Positions 7,833 to 16,892 of a DNA stretch of 64,000 nt are shown here, piece by piece. This stretch comes from Flavobacterium aciduliphilum (lineage in GTDB: Bacteria; Bacteroidota; Bacteroidia; Flavobacteriales; Flavobacteriaceae). Positions within the stretch are counted from its first letter, which is position 1, and every line of letters starts with the position of its first letter. The stretch is taken from positions 124,001-188,000 of the forward strand of contig NZ_QLSZ01000002.1 of assembly GCF_003268855.1 (NCBI RefSeq), given 5' to 3'. A program made the position numbers and the translations under genes. The notes beneath the pieces are model-generated. The model did no database searches, had not been told where the DNA came from, and saw only the letters and a program-made list of their open reading frames with translations.

Positions 7833-8921
7833 ATGACAAAAGAACAAATTATACAAAATTTTGATCCAAGCCAACCTGGACTTGCCGATGCGACTGTGTT
7901 TGGATTGCCTTTTTCGGCTGCACAATCTGACATTATTATTATTCCTGTACCTTGGGAAGTAACTGTGAGTTATGGTGCGGGGGCTTCGGAAGGTCCAGAT
8001 GCCATCCTCGATGCTTCTTTTCAAGTGGATTTAAATCATCAAGATTTTCCAGAATTATGGAAACTCGGAATGTATTTAGCCGAAGTTCCTGAAGGTTGGA
8101 AAACCAATTCGGATACATATAAAGCCCTTGCGCAACCTATTATACAAGCTTTAGAAGAGGGAAAAAATATTGATGAAATTCCGAATTTAAAGGCTGAGTT
8201 AGAAAAAATAAATAAAGTGTGCCGTGAGGTACATACCGAGGTGAAGGAATTGGTTTTGCATTGGATGAATCAAGGTAAAAAAGTCGTACTTCTGGGAGGA
8301 GATCATTCCACACCATTAGGATATTACGAAGCTTTGGCTACCCAACATAGCGATTTTGGGATTTTGCACTTAGATGCACACATGGATTTGCGTATTGCCT
8401 ATGAAGGATTTACCTATTCGCATGCTTCTATTATGTATAATGCATTACAAATCCCTCAGATTTCTAAAATTGTTCAAGTCGGAATCCGTGATTTTTGCGA
8501 ACAAGAGGTTGCTGTAGTTCAAGCACAAAACGGAAGAGTGTTAGTACACACCGATGCTGATCTGAAAAAAGAGACTTTTGAAGGAAAAACTTGGCAACAA
8601 CAATGTGACGCTATCTTGGCGTCTCTACCTCAAAAAGTATGCATTTCCTTCGATATTGATGGCATGTATCCTTGGTATTGTCCGAATACAGGAACTCCTG
8701 TGCCAGGCGGATTTTCGTTTGAACAAGCTACCTATTTGTTTAATAAATTAGCCGAAAGTGATAAAGAAATCATTGGCTTTGATTTGGTGGAAGTTGCTCC
8801 AGGAGACAATGACGATTGGGATGGAAATGTAGGCGCAAGAATGTTGTTTCATATGTGTGGTGTTTTGGCTAAAAACAATGGCATGAATACGGGTAATTAC
8901 ATTCAATTTCCTAGAAAATAA
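7833..8921 (+). CDS. Arginase/agmatinase/formimidoylglutamase family enzyme
   Basis: A 362-residue ureohydrolase-fold protein. The binuclear Mn site is visible as GGDHS (residues about 154-158), DAHMD (about 180-184) and SFDIDGMYP (about 272-280). These enzymes hydrolyse guanidino or formimino groups. The late EVAPGDNDDWDGNVGARM matches the conserved glutamate region. Substrate choice (arginine, agmatine or formiminoglutamate) cannot be settled; hutU is encoded far away at 52406, so context does not decide. An insertion of about 45 residues between the N-terminal strand and GGDHS lengthens it relative to arginases of about 300 residues. It has its own promoter and a long hairpin after it. Confidence 0.88.
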   Translation: MTKEQIIQNFDPSQPGLADATVFGLPFSAAQSDIIIIPVPWEVTVSYGAGASEGPDAILDASFQVDLNHQDFPELWKLGMYLAEVPEGWKTNSDTYKALAQPIIQALEEGKNIDEIPNLKAELEKINKVCREVHTEVKELVLHWMNQGKKVVLLGGDHSTPLGYYEALATQHSDFGILHLDAHMDLRIAYEGFTYSHASIMYNALQIPQISKIVQVGIRDFCEQEVAVVQAQNGRVLVHTDADLKKETFEGKTWQQQCDAILASLPQKVCISFDIDGMYPWYCPNTGTPVPGGFSFEQATYLFNKLAESDKEIIGFDLVEVAPGDNDDWDGNVGARMLFHMCGVLAKNNGMNTGNYIQFPRK

Positions 8922-8939
8922 AAAAAGCTTAACGATAGT

Positions 8940-9006
8940 AAACCATTGAGAAGTTTAGAAAAGTTAGGCGAAATCTTAACGAAACTGAATCTCTCAATGG
9001 TTTTAT
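8940..9006 (+). terminator. Long branched hairpin, probable terminator
   Basis: AAACCATTGAGA (8940-8951) is a perfect 12-base complement of TCTCAATGGTTT (8992-9003). Inside, AGTTT (8952-8956) pairs with AAACT (8982-8986) and GTTA with TAAC further in, so the arm is extended and bulged. Only a short T run follows. Confidence 0.55.
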
Positions 9007-9010
9007 TCGT

Positions 9011-9018
9011 TATATTTG
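9011..9018 (+). promoter_or_regulatory. -7 element TATATTTG of the acylase gene
   Basis: TATATTTG matches TAnnTTTG. It lies 19 bases before the ATG at 9038 and directly after the long hairpin; no clear -33 element is visible. It argues for ATG 9038 over the TTG at 9032. Confidence 0.55.
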
Positions 9019-9037
9019 GTACTCAATCCGTTTGCAA

Positions 9038-11455
9038 ATGAAAAAACTTAAAAAAATAGTAGTAGTAATAGGAATAGTACTTCTTGTACTTTTTACATCA
9101 CTTTTTGTATACCTTCAATCGACTAAACCACAATACGAAGGGGAAGTGACTATAAAACACATCGATAAAAAGACTACAGTTTATTTTGATGAGTATGGCA
9201 TTCCTCATATTTATGCTACTAATCAAAAAGATGCGATGACAGTTTTAGGTTATGTTCATGCCCAAGATCGGTTGTGGCAGATGGAACTTTTACGACGTAT
9301 TGCTCCAGGAAGGTTGTCAGAATTGTTTGGAAGTAAAGCGTTGGCAAACGATACGTTTTTTGCAGGTATAGGAATAGACGAAGATTCTGAAAAAAAAGTA
9401 GCGGAATTAGACAAGAAATCGGAAACCTATAAACTAGCAATGGCTTATGTAGATGGAATTAATCAATATATTGAAAACGGAAAAACTCCTATCGAATTTC
9501 AATTAGTTGGCGTTAAAAAAGAAAAATTTACCCTTAAAGATGTGTATAATATATTTGGGTTCATGTCATTTAGTTTTGCCATGGCTCAAAAAACCGATCC
9601 GTTGCTTACGGATATTCGTGATCAACTAGGAATGCCCTATCTAAAAGATTTTGGAATCGATGGCTCATTGGGTACGGTTCAGTTGAAAAATTATAAAGAG
9701 GGTCAAGGTAAAACCAAAAAGAATGAAGCTCAATTAAATAACTATACAAAGATTGCTACTGCTGTTGCACGGTTATTAGACCAATCTCCGGTACCTCCCT
9801 TTATTGGAAGTAATAGCTGGGTAATAGGGTCACCAAAAACCAAAAATGGAAAAGTGATTTTTGCCAATGATCCTCATATTGCTTTTTCACAACCGTGTAC
9901 ATGGTATGAAGCTCATATTCACACGCCCGATTATGAAATGTATGGATATTATTTGGCTGGCGCTCCATTTCCGCTTTTGGGACATAATCGAGAATATGCT
10001 TACGGATTGACCATGTTTGAAAATGATGACATTGATTTTTTTCAAGAGGAGCAAAATCCCAATAACGTAAATCAATACAAAACTAGTGACGGATATAAAA
10101 ATTACATCGTTAGACAAAAAATCATAAAAGTTAAAGACAGTACTTCGGTTACTTTACATGTAAAGCAAACCATTCATGGACCTGTGATGAATGGACTTTT
10201 AACGACACTGAATTCCAAAAAGCCCGTTTCCATGACTTGGGTTTATACGCAGCAAAAAAATCAGATTTTGGAGGCGGTACATAGATTGTCACATTCTAAA
10301 AATGTCAATGATTTTTATAATGGTGTTTCTCTAATTGCAGCCCCCGGATTGAATGTGATGTATGGCGATGCACACAATAATATCGCTTGGATTGCCTCTG
10401 GAAAACTCTATAAATTGGATAAATCGGTTAACGGCAATTTCATCATGAATGGCGCTAATGGCATCGATGATAAAAGAGAATTTCTTGATTTTTCAAAAAA
10501 TCCATCGGCTATAAATCCGCCATGGAATTATGTATATTCGTCCAACAACCAACCCGAGCCCATAGACGGTTATTTGTATCCAGGATACTATTTGCCCAAA
10601 GATAGAGCCCAACGCATAGAACGTTTTTTAGTTTCAAAAAACAATTGGACCGCACAAGATGTGGAGAAAATGATTTTGGATAACACATCTACTAATGCTG
10701 CAAAAATAGCTAAAGTGGTAGTTTCTAGTTTAAACAAAACAGGCTTTTCAAGATTAGAAAAAGAAGCCCTATATTTAATGTTGAATTGGAACGGAGAAAA
10801 CGATTTGAATACCATTCAATCAACGATTTATAATAAATTCATGTACCGATATTTGGAAAATACCTTCCTTGACGAACTCGGAGATGAAAAGTTTTCGGCC
10901 TTGTTGTCCACACACATCATAAAACAAATTATTGAACCTCAGATTACGAACGACAATTCGATTTGGTGGGATAATTGTATTACTAAAAACAAAAAAGAAA
11001 CGCGTAAAGAAATTTTGACAAAGTCTTTTAGAGAAACGGTTTCCGAACTCGAAAAACAATTGGGAAGTGATGTCACAATGTGGCAATGGGAAAAAGTTCA
11101 TACGGTAGAACATCAGCATCCAATAGGTAAAATTAAAGCATTAAGAAGTTTTTTTAATGTTGGACCCTATGCTGTTGCAGGATCTAATGAAGTGATCAAT
11201 AATTTACAATTTGGTTTTGCGTCCGACGGAATTTATAAGGTTAAAGCCGGACCTTCAACGCGACGGATTATTGATTTTTCAAACGTTGAAAACAGTATGA
11301 GCATTTTGCCAACAGGGCAATCGGGAAATCCAATGAGCAAGCATTACAACGATCAAGCCACGATGTATGCACAAGGGAAATTTAGAAAAATGAAGCTCAA
11401 TAAAAAAGAGATTGTGACGACGTCAACAAAATTGCTATTTGAGCCAGCAAACTAA
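9038..11455 (+). CDS. Penicillin-acylase-family N-terminal-nucleophile hydrolase (S45)
   Basis: An 805-residue envelope protein. An N-terminal hydrophobic helix (about residues 6-28) follows a Lys-rich start and probably serves as a signal anchor or signal peptide. The alpha-chain region contains VYFDEYGIPHIYATNQKDA and GYVHAQDRLWQMELLRR. The precursor cleavage site is PPFIGSNSWV: Ser258 would become the catalytic N-terminus of the beta chain after autocleavage behind Gly257. The beta chain shows NDPHIAF, and PLLGHNREYAYGLTMFEND. Family members act on penicillins, acyl-homoserine lactones or other amides, so the natural substrate is open. I chose ATG 9038 because it suits the promoter spacing. 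Confidence 0.9.
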   Translation: MKKLKKIVVVIGIVLLVLFTSLFVYLQSTKPQYEGEVTIKHIDKKTTVYFDEYGIPHIYATNQKDAMTVLGYVHAQDRLWQMELLRRIAPGRLSELFGSKALANDTFFAGIGIDEDSEKKVAELDKKSETYKLAMAYVDGINQYIENGKTPIEFQLVGVKKEKFTLKDVYNIFGFMSFSFAMAQKTDPLLTDIRDQLGMPYLKDFGIDGSLGTVQLKNYKEGQGKTKKNEAQLNNYTKIATAVARLLDQSPVPPFIGSNSWVIGSPKTKNGKVIFANDPHIAFSQPCTWYEAHIHTPDYEMYGYYLAGAPFPLLGHNREYAYGLTMFENDDIDFFQEEQNPNNVNQYKTSDGYKNYIVRQKIIKVKDSTSVTLHVKQTIHGPVMNGLLTTLNSKKPVSMTWVYTQQKNQILEAVHRLSHSKNVNDFYNGVSLIAAPGLNVMYGDAHNNIAWIASGKLYKLDKSVNGNFIMNGANGIDDKREFLDFSKNPSAINPPWNYVYSSNNQPEPIDGYLYPGYYLPKDRAQRIERFLVSKNNWTAQDVEKMILDNTSTNAAKIAKVVVSSLNKTGFSRLEKEALYLMLNWNGENDLNTIQSTIYNKFMYRYLENTFLDELGDEKFSALLSTHIIKQIIEPQITNDNSIWWDNCITKNKKETRKEILTKSFRETVSELEKQLGSDVTMWQWEKVHTVEHQHPIGKIKALRSFFNVGPYAVAGSNEVINNLQFGFASDGIYKVKAGPSTRRIIDFSNVENSMSILPTGQSGNPMSKHYNDQATMYAQGKFRKMKLNKKEIVTTSTKLLFEPAN

Positions 11456-11469
11456 AATGATATGAGGTC

Positions 11470-11499
11470 TTGGTATTGAAACAAAATAAATTAAATTTG
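11470..11499 (+). promoter_or_regulatory. Promoter of kmo (TTG - 19 - TAAATTTG)
   Basis: TTG at 11470-11472 and TAAATTTG at 11492-11499 are 19 bases apart, the standard spacing. The ATG at 11524 follows after a leader of roughly 20 bases. Confidence 0.65.
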
Positions 11500-11523
11500 C
11501 ACAACTTCTTTTTATAAAATTAC

Positions 11524-12885
11524 ATGCAAACCCCAAAAAAAATAGCGGTAGTAGGCTCTGGATTAGTCGGAAGCTTATTGGCAATTTACCTCAAACGGTT
11601 AGGTCATACTGTTCATGTGTACGACAGAAGTCCAGATATGAGAACGGTTGAATTTTCTGGACGTTCTATCAATTTGGTTATGTCAAATAGAGGATGGAAA
11701 GCCATGCAAGATGTGGGTTTGGAGGAAGAAATTCGAAAAATAGGAATTCCAGTTGATAAAAGAGGAATTCACTTACAAGACGGAAGTTTTGTAACCCAAT
11801 TTTATGGAAAAGAAGGCGAAGCCATTTTTTCCTTATCACGCGGAGTTTTAAATCGGAAAATGATTGATTTGGCAGAAGAGGCTGGGGTCGATTTCTTTTT
11901 TAATCGTAAAATCTGGGATATCTCACTGGCTACTGCAACACTTTTTGAAGGAGAATCCGAACAAGGACAGTGGAGCGAACTAAAATATGACATTGTTTTT
12001 GGTGCGGATGGCGCTTTTTCTAGAATTCGCCACCGTATGCAACGTCAAGCGATGTTCGATTATTCTCAAGAATTTATGAGTCTAGGGTATAAAGAGTTGC
12101 ATATTCCAGCTAACGAAGATGGCACCCACAAGATTGATAAAAATTCGCTGCACATTTGGCCAAGAGGCAATTTTATGTTGATGGGCTTGTCTAATTTGGA
12201 TGGCTCTTTTACTTGCACATTGTTCATGCCGTTTGAAGGTGAAAATTCTTTTGAACAATTGAAAGATGAGAAAGCCTTAGTCGATTTTTTTGCAACCTAT
12301 TTTCCAGATACTAAGGAAGTCATTCCCGATTTGGTAAACGATTTTTTCAAAAATCCGACCAGTTATTTGGCGATAATGAAATGTTACCCGTGGACGTATG
12401 AAGATAAAGTAGCGCTCATTGGTGACTCGGCGCATGCTATTGTGCCATTTTACGGACACGGAATGAATGCCGGTTTTGAAGACATCACCATTTTGAACGA
12501 ATTGATTTCGAATTATGGCGACGATTGGAAAACAATCTTTTCAGAATACCAAAAGTCGCGAAAACCCAATGCCGATGCCATTGCTGAACTTTCTAGAAGA
12601 AATTTTATCGAAATGAGTACGAAAACTGCCGATGAAAAATTCTTGTTGCAAAAGAAAATTGAAAAATGGTTTTCCGACAAACATCCCGACAAATGGATGC
12701 CCTTATACAGTCGAGTAACTTTTAGTTTACAACCCTATTCCGAAGCCTTAGCTATCGGTGATTTCCAAAATAAAATCATGGAAGAAGTCATGCAAATAGA
12801 AAACATTGCATCAAAATGGAATAGTGAAGAAGTTGAAAAAATAATTCTCCAAAAACTGACAACGAGCATCGGACTACTGGATTAA
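11524..12885 (+). CDS. kmo: Kynurenine 3-monooxygenase
   Basis: A 453-residue FAD enzyme that hydroxylates kynurenine to 3-hydroxykynurenine with NADPH and O2. Visible: the Rossmann motif GSGLVGS (residues 11-17), GRSINLVMSNRGW, typical of KMO rather than other flavin hydroxylases, LNRKMIDLAEEAG, FGADGAFSRIRHRM, and the second FAD motif ALIGDSAHAIVPFYGHGMNAGFED. The length is near that of eukaryotic KMO. With kynU at 4291 it supplies two steps from kynurenine to 3-hydroxyanthranilate. Its TAA (12883-12885) overlaps the stop codon of the convergent cupin gene, and no terminator separates the two. Confidence 0.94.
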   Translation: MQTPKKIAVVGSGLVGSLLAIYLKRLGHTVHVYDRSPDMRTVEFSGRSINLVMSNRGWKAMQDVGLEEEIRKIGIPVDKRGIHLQDGSFVTQFYGKEGEAIFSLSRGVLNRKMIDLAEEAGVDFFFNRKIWDISLATATLFEGESEQGQWSELKYDIVFGADGAFSRIRHRMQRQAMFDYSQEFMSLGYKELHIPANEDGTHKIDKNSLHIWPRGNFMLMGLSNLDGSFTCTLFMPFEGENSFEQLKDEKALVDFFATYFPDTKEVIPDLVNDFFKNPTSYLAIMKCYPWTYEDKVALIGDSAHAIVPFYGHGMNAGFEDITILNELISNYGDDWKTIFSEYQKSRKPNADAIAELSRRNFIEMSTKTADEKFLLQKKIEKWFSDKHPDKWMPLYSRVTFSLQPYSEALAIGDFQNKIMEEVMQIENIASKWNSEEVEKIILQKLTTSIGLLD

Positions 12886-13244
12886 TCTTCCCGATGCACT
12901 TTGTTGAAATCGAATGCTGGTCTGCAAATGGCAATATATTCGCATGGCTCGTCAAACGGATTGGAGTATTGCACACGAGTATGGGCTTCAATTTTGATGG
13001 ATTGACCTGCTTCAAGCACCACAACATCACCTTCAATAATGAATTGCTTTTTTCCTGAAATGATGTAGGTATACTCTTCAAATTCAGGAGTTTGAAAAGG
13101 TTCGCTCCAACCAGCAGGGGCTATCATGTGAGCAATTGAAATGGCATCGTTTTGGGTGGCCACTTTACCATGATGTTCTTCAATTAATTTTCCATCAGTT
13201 GTAGGAACTACAAAAGGGGCTTTTTGAATTATGTATTTTTTCAT
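12882..13244 (-). CDS. Small single-domain cupin protein
   Basis: A 120-residue protein with a cupin barrel. The stretch EFEEYTYIISGKKQFIIEGDVVVLEAGQ gives the first motif in weakened form (Glu present, the His pair mostly absent), and the second motif region (HTRVQYSNPFDEPCEYIAIC) has one His. Metal binding is therefore uncertain. It is shorter than 3-hydroxyanthranilate dioxygenase (about 170-180 residues) and lacks its rubredoxin-like Cys pairs, so I do not assign it to the kynurenine pathway despite its place after kmo. The next gene (13258-13626) is on the same strand just upstream, so the two may be co-transcribed. Confidence 0.8.
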   Translation of the reverse strand: MKKYIIQKAPFVVPTTDGKLIEEHHGKVATQNDAISIAHMIAPAGWSEPFQTPEFEEYTYIISGKKQFIIEGDVVVLEAGQSIKIEAHTRVQYSNPFDEPCEYIAICRPAFDFNKVHRED

Positions 13245-13257
13245 CTCAAATTAATTT

Positions 13258-13626
13258 TTACTTCTTAAAAATAAAATAAACGGCCATTACCAAGAAACAC
13301 ATCCCAACCAAATGATTCCATCTTAAACTTTCGTTTTTAAAAAACAACAATGAAAAAATGACAAAAATGATTAAAGTAATGACTTCTTGAATCACTTTTA
13401 ATTGCAGTAAGGTAAAAGGGCCACCATTACCTTGGTATCCTATTTTGTTGGCAGGCACTTGAAAACAATATTCAAACAGAGCCAATCCCCAACTGATAAG
13501 TACAATGGTAATCAGTCCTGCATTTTCAAACCATTTCAATTCTTTAAATTTTAAATGACCATACCAAGCTAATGTCATAAAAATGTTGGAAAGGAGGAGA
13601 AGGCCAATAGTTGTAAAACTTTTCAT
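13258..13626 (-). CDS. DUF486/DMT-type small membrane protein
   Basis: 122 residues with four hydrophobic segments (about 4-20, 33-52, 75-95 and 102-119 counted from the chosen start). TIGLLLLSNIFMTLAWYGHLK and PANKIGYQGNGGPFTLLQLKVIQE are the conserved parts of DUF486. The frame extends to an ATG at 13650, but family members begin with a short M-K-x-L/F-x-T stretch like the one at 13626, and a TAGTATTG sequence resembling a -7 element overlaps the upstream ATG. Transport function in this family is inferred only from fold resemblance to DMT transporters. Confidence 0.75.
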   Translation of the reverse strand: MKSFTTIGLLLLSNIFMTLAWYGHLKFKELKWFENAGLITIVLISWGLALFEYCFQVPANKIGYQGNGGPFTLLQLKVIQEVITLIIFVIFSLLFFKNESLRWNHLVGMCFLVMAVYFIFKK

Positions 13627-13650
13627 AAGAGGTGCTTTTACAAAATGCAA

Positions 13651-13999
13651 TACTACTTAATTTTATGTTTATTTTTCTCTTTCGGGTAAAAATCAATTCA
13701 CTTTTCCAACCTTTTTTAGAAATAGTTTCTCTATGTAGCATACTAAGACAGGTTTTGGAGACGTTATTAGTGTAGTTCGTAATTAAAAAGAATGCAATAA
13801 AACGACATAGTTTTGTGTTTTATTTATAAAAAATAAAGATATAACCGAATAAATAAAGCGAAAAGTTCTGTTTTTAAAGAATGTTATAAATAACAAAAAA
13901 AGTTTTTTTATTTAAACTAAAAAATTAAATTTGCTCCTAAACAAGTTTATTACAACTAAAACTTATAAATTATTAAAAACTATTTAAATTATTAAAAAA
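13651..13999. other. A+T-rich spacer between divergent transcripts
   Basis: No convincing ORF, RNA or repeat is seen. It must hold the promoter for the leftward 13626/13244 genes at its left edge and the Ton operon promoter at its right edge (13926-13933). The stretch 13800-13920 is almost only A and T with several near-palindromic runs, which could be regulatory. Confidence 0.5.
13926..13933 (+). promoter_or_regulatory. -7 element TAAATTTG of the Ton operon
   Basis: A consensus TAnnTTTG 66 bases before the exbB ATG, preceded by a T-rich tract but no clear TTG. It gives a fairly long A+T-rich leader. Confidence 0.5.
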
Positions 14000-14818
14000 A
14001 TGGCAAACGCAAAAAATGAAAATGGATCTAACGGAGGCGGTATGTTCTCTGGTATTGTAATTGTATCATGTATCTTTGTAGGATGGATTGTTTGGAATTT
14101 CATCATGGGTGCTGGTTCTAACTTTGAGGGTGGAGTAAATACAGGACATCCACTACCAGGAAACTATTTGGCAATGGTATATAAAGGAGGTCCAATTGTA
14201 CCTGTTCTTATGGGATTGTTGTTGATGGTAATTGTATTCTCTGTAGAGCGTTTTATGGTAATTACTAAAGCGGCAGGTATAGAAAATCTTGATAAATTCA
14301 TGAAAAAAGTACAAGGAAGTATTGCTTCTGGAAATATTGAAGATGCTATTGCTGCTTGTGACAAACAAAAAGGATCTGTGGCAAATGCGATTAGAGCAGC
14401 ACTTGTAAAATATCAAGATGTGAAAAAAGAAGGGTTCTCTAGTGAAGAAGCCGCTGAGATGATTCACAAAGAAATCGAAGAGGCAACTTCGTTAGAAATG
14501 CCAATGTTAGAAAAACACATGACTATTCTTTCTACAACAGTATCATTAGGAACTCTTGCAGGATTATTAGGGACTGTAACCGGGATGATTAAGGCGTTTG
14601 GGGCGTTAGCTTCAGCTGGAACTCCAGACCAAGCGTTGTTGGCAAATGGTATTTCTGAGGCGTTGATTAATACAGCAACTGGAATTTCGACATCAGCATT
14701 ATCAATTATTTTCTATAACTTATTTACATCTAAAATAGATACGTTAACCTATTCTATTGACGAAGCAGGTACTGCAATTGTTAATACATACAGAAAATTT
14801 AGAGGAGGTTTAAAATAA
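14000..14818 (+). CDS. exbB: MotA/TolQ/ExbB proton channel protein
   Basis: A 272-residue inner-membrane protein of the TonB energising complex. Three hydrophobic segments: about 17-38, 66-86 (PIVPVLMGLLLMVIVFSVER), and two adjacent helices in the ExbB core region 172-240 (LSTTVSLGTLAGLLGTVTGM and LINTATGISTSALSIIFYNL). The conserved core LGTVTGMIKAF is present. The N-terminus is longer than in E. coli ExbB (244 residues) and carries an Asn/Gly-rich cytosolic start and an extra transmembrane helix, common in Bacteroidota. First gene of a seven-gene operon with short spacers. Confidence 0.93.
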   Translation: MANAKNENGSNGGGMFSGIVIVSCIFVGWIVWNFIMGAGSNFEGGVNTGHPLPGNYLAMVYKGGPIVPVLMGLLLMVIVFSVERFMVITKAAGIENLDKFMKKVQGSIASGNIEDAIAACDKQKGSVANAIRAALVKYQDVKKEGFSSEEAAEMIHKEIEEATSLEMPMLEKHMTILSTTVSLGTLAGLLGTVTGMIKAFGALASAGTPDQALLANGISEALINTATGISTSALSIIFYNLFTSKIDTLTYSIDEAGTAIVNTYRKFRGGLK

Positions 14819-14854
14819 TAGGAATACTATTATATAATAAGTAAAAGATAAATT

Positions 14855-15478
14855 ATGGCTCAAATAAAAATGTCCAAAAAAGCGGCGTCCATTGACATGA
14901 CGGCAATGTGTGATGTGGCTTTCCTTTTGCTTACTTTCTTTATTTTGACGGCAACGGCAAAAGTGCCAGAGCCTGTAAATGTTGACACACCAAGTTCTAC
15001 TGTTAAAACAAAATTACCCGATATCGGATTGGTTACCATTACCGTTGGGAAAGGAAAAGACAATGTGTTTTTTGATATTAAAGGAAGAGATATTCGTAGA
15101 AAAACTCTTGAATTGATGTCAGATAAATATAAAGTAAGTTTTACAGACCAAGAGAAAGATCAGTTCGCTCTTATGGAAAGTTTCGGAGTGCCTATCGAAA
15201 GTTTAAGCAGTATTATAAAAATGAAGAGTGCAGAAAGAAACAAAGTGGGTTTACAACCAGGTGTTCCTTTCGATTCTATCAATAACCAATTGAAAGATTG
15301 GATTTATACTGCACGTCAAGCAAATATAGAGTTAGGAAATCAAAAAGATCTCGACTTCGCGATTAAAGGCGATGCAAAATTGGAATATCCAAAAATTAAA
15401 AAAATTATGGATATTTTACAAGACCAAGACATCAATACGTTCGATTTGGTAACAGGTCTAAGAGGGAAAGACTATTAA
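14855..15478 (+). CDS. exbD: ExbD/TolR biopolymer transport protein (first)
   Basis: A 207-residue protein with one N-terminal membrane helix. The segment IDMTAMCDVAFLLLTFFILTA (about 13-33) carries the channel Asp expected in ExbD proteins (D-V-A-F-L-L). The periplasmic part is longer than the usual 140 residues because of an insertion around 70-140. It is followed 18 bases later by a second exbD; the two-exbD arrangement is characteristic of the Bacteroidota Ton system. Confidence 0.9.
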   Translation: MAQIKMSKKAASIDMTAMCDVAFLLLTFFILTATAKVPEPVNVDTPSSTVKTKLPDIGLVTITVGKGKDNVFFDIKGRDIRRKTLELMSDKYKVSFTDQEKDQFALMESFGVPIESLSSIIKMKSAERNKVGLQPGVPFDSINNQLKDWIYTARQANIELGNQKDLDFAIKGDAKLEYPKIKKIMDILQDQDINTFDLVTGLRGKDY

Positions 15479-15496
15479 TATAATAAAATATAAAAA

Positions 15497-16066
15497 ATGG
15501 CTGAATTAAATACCGGTGATAGTGGCGGTGGCAAAGGCGGTAAAGTAAGAAGTAAAAAACAAAACTCTAAGGTAGATTTAACTGCCATGGTGGATTTGGC
15601 ATTCCTTCTCATTACATTCTTCATGTTGACCACGTCATTATCAAAACCACAGTCGATGAATCTTGGATTGCCTGATAAGAATGATAAAAAAGATGATCCA
15701 AAAGAGGAAATAAAAGTAGATCAAAAGAGAACTATGACGATTGTTTTGGGTGGTGATAACAAAATCAAATGGTTTCATGGGTTGTTAGCAACACCAGAAC
15801 CAGGAGGAGCACCAACTGAAGCAACCTATGGCAAAGAGGGTATCCGCAAAGAGATATTGAAACGTGTGACATCTGTGGCAGCATATTGTGCCGCTAAGTC
15901 AGGAAGCAAACCAGGCGATGGGTTGATTGTGATTATTAAGCCTACTAAAAAAGCTACCTATAGAAATTTAGTAGACATCTTAGACGAAATGGCTATTTGC
16001 AACGTACCAACATATGCCATAGTTAATGATATTACACCCGAGGAGCTAAAATTAGTAACTCCTTAA
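15497..16066 (+). CDS. exbD: ExbD/TolR biopolymer transport protein (second)
   Basis: A 189-residue paralogue of the preceding protein. After a basic Gly-rich start, VDLTAMVDLAFLLITFFMLTT (about 25-45) forms the membrane helix with the conserved Asp. The C-terminal TYRNLVDILDEMAICNVPTYA matches the periplasmic ExbD fold. Probably forms a hetero-complex with ExbB and the first ExbD. Divergence in the periplasmic part suggests different roles for the two copies. Confidence 0.9.
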   Translation: MAELNTGDSGGGKGGKVRSKKQNSKVDLTAMVDLAFLLITFFMLTTSLSKPQSMNLGLPDKNDKKDDPKEEIKVDQKRTMTIVLGGDNKIKWFHGLLATPEPGGAPTEATYGKEGIRKEILKRVTSVAAYCAAKSGSKPGDGLIVIIKPTKKATYRNLVDILDEMAICNVPTYAIVNDITPEELKLVTP

Positions 16067-16082
16067 TTTAAAAAGTAAAAAC

Positions 16083-16889
16083 ATGAAATTAGACCTATTA
16101 AACAAACAATGGTTAGACATCGTTTTTGAAGGACGCAACAAAAGTTATGGAGCTTATGATTTACGTCAAAGCAACCAAAAAACTTCAGGAGTGGCTCTTC
16201 TAATTGGTGCAGTGGTTTTTGCTTTAGCGGTATCAACACCAAAAATTATTGAGTTTATTGGAAATTCAACAACTAATGATGATGCCACGTTAAATACAAA
16301 AATTACGACGGTAAAAATGCCTCCTAAGGAAAAACCGAAAGAGAATTTAACACCGCCACCGCCACCACCTCCAAAAGTAGATCAAATTAAATTTGTGAAG
16401 CCTGTTGTGGCTAAAACGGAAGAAGTGGTTGAAGAAATTGTTCAAGTAAAGCAAATTGAAGATAAAAAATTAGGAGCTGAAACCATTAAAGGAGATCCAG
16501 ATGCTGAATTAACATTAGGGCCTTCAGGAGATGGTCCTAAGAATCAAGAAATTACAGAAGATAATACCGTTTATAATTCTGCTGGAGTTCAAGTAGAACC
16601 TAGTTTTCCAGGAGGAATTGATAAGTTTAGACAGTTTATCGCAAATAACTTTGATAAAGACATCATAGAAGATGAAAATTTTCCAGGAGGTAAGATTTTT
16701 GCAACGTTCACAGTTGAAAAAGACGGGTCTTTATCGGATATCAAAGTAAAAGATATTGGATATGGCACTGGAAAAGAAACTGAACGAGTATTACGAAAAG
16801 CTCCACGTTGGACTCCAGCAGAGCAAAATGGTAAAAAAGTACGTTGTACTTATGTTATTCCAATTGCTTTCCCAAAAGCTTCTGAATAA
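16083..16889 (+). CDS. tonB: Energy transducer TonB
   Basis: 268 residues. The N-terminus has the Bacteroidota TonB feature QWLDIVFEGRNKSYGAYDLR, then one membrane helix (about 38-60), a proline-rich spacer with seven consecutive prolines near residue 94, and a C-terminal TonB domain (about 165-268) with VEPSFPGGIDKFRQFI, ATFTVEKDGSLSDIKV and RWTPAEQNGKKVRCTYVIPI. It couples the ExbBD proton channel to outer-membrane receptors such as SusC-type transporters. Encoded 16 bases after the second exbD. Confidence 0.95.
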   Translation: MKLDLLNKQWLDIVFEGRNKSYGAYDLRQSNQKTSGVALLIGAVVFALAVSTPKIIEFIGNSTTNDDATLNTKITTVKMPPKEKPKENLTPPPPPPPKVDQIKFVKPVVAKTEEVVEEIVQVKQIEDKKLGAETIKGDPDAELTLGPSGDGPKNQEITEDNTVYNSAGVQVEPSFPGGIDKFRQFIANNFDKDIIEDENFPGGKIFATFTVEKDGSLSDIKVKDIGYGTGKETERVLRKAPRWTPAEQNGKKVRCTYVIPIAFPKASE

Positions 16890-16892
16890 AGA

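Noticed and set aside
12882..13244. 3-hydroxyanthranilate 3,4-dioxygenase after kmo
   Set aside because: The cupin is too short, lacks the iron ligands and the C-terminal Cys pairs.
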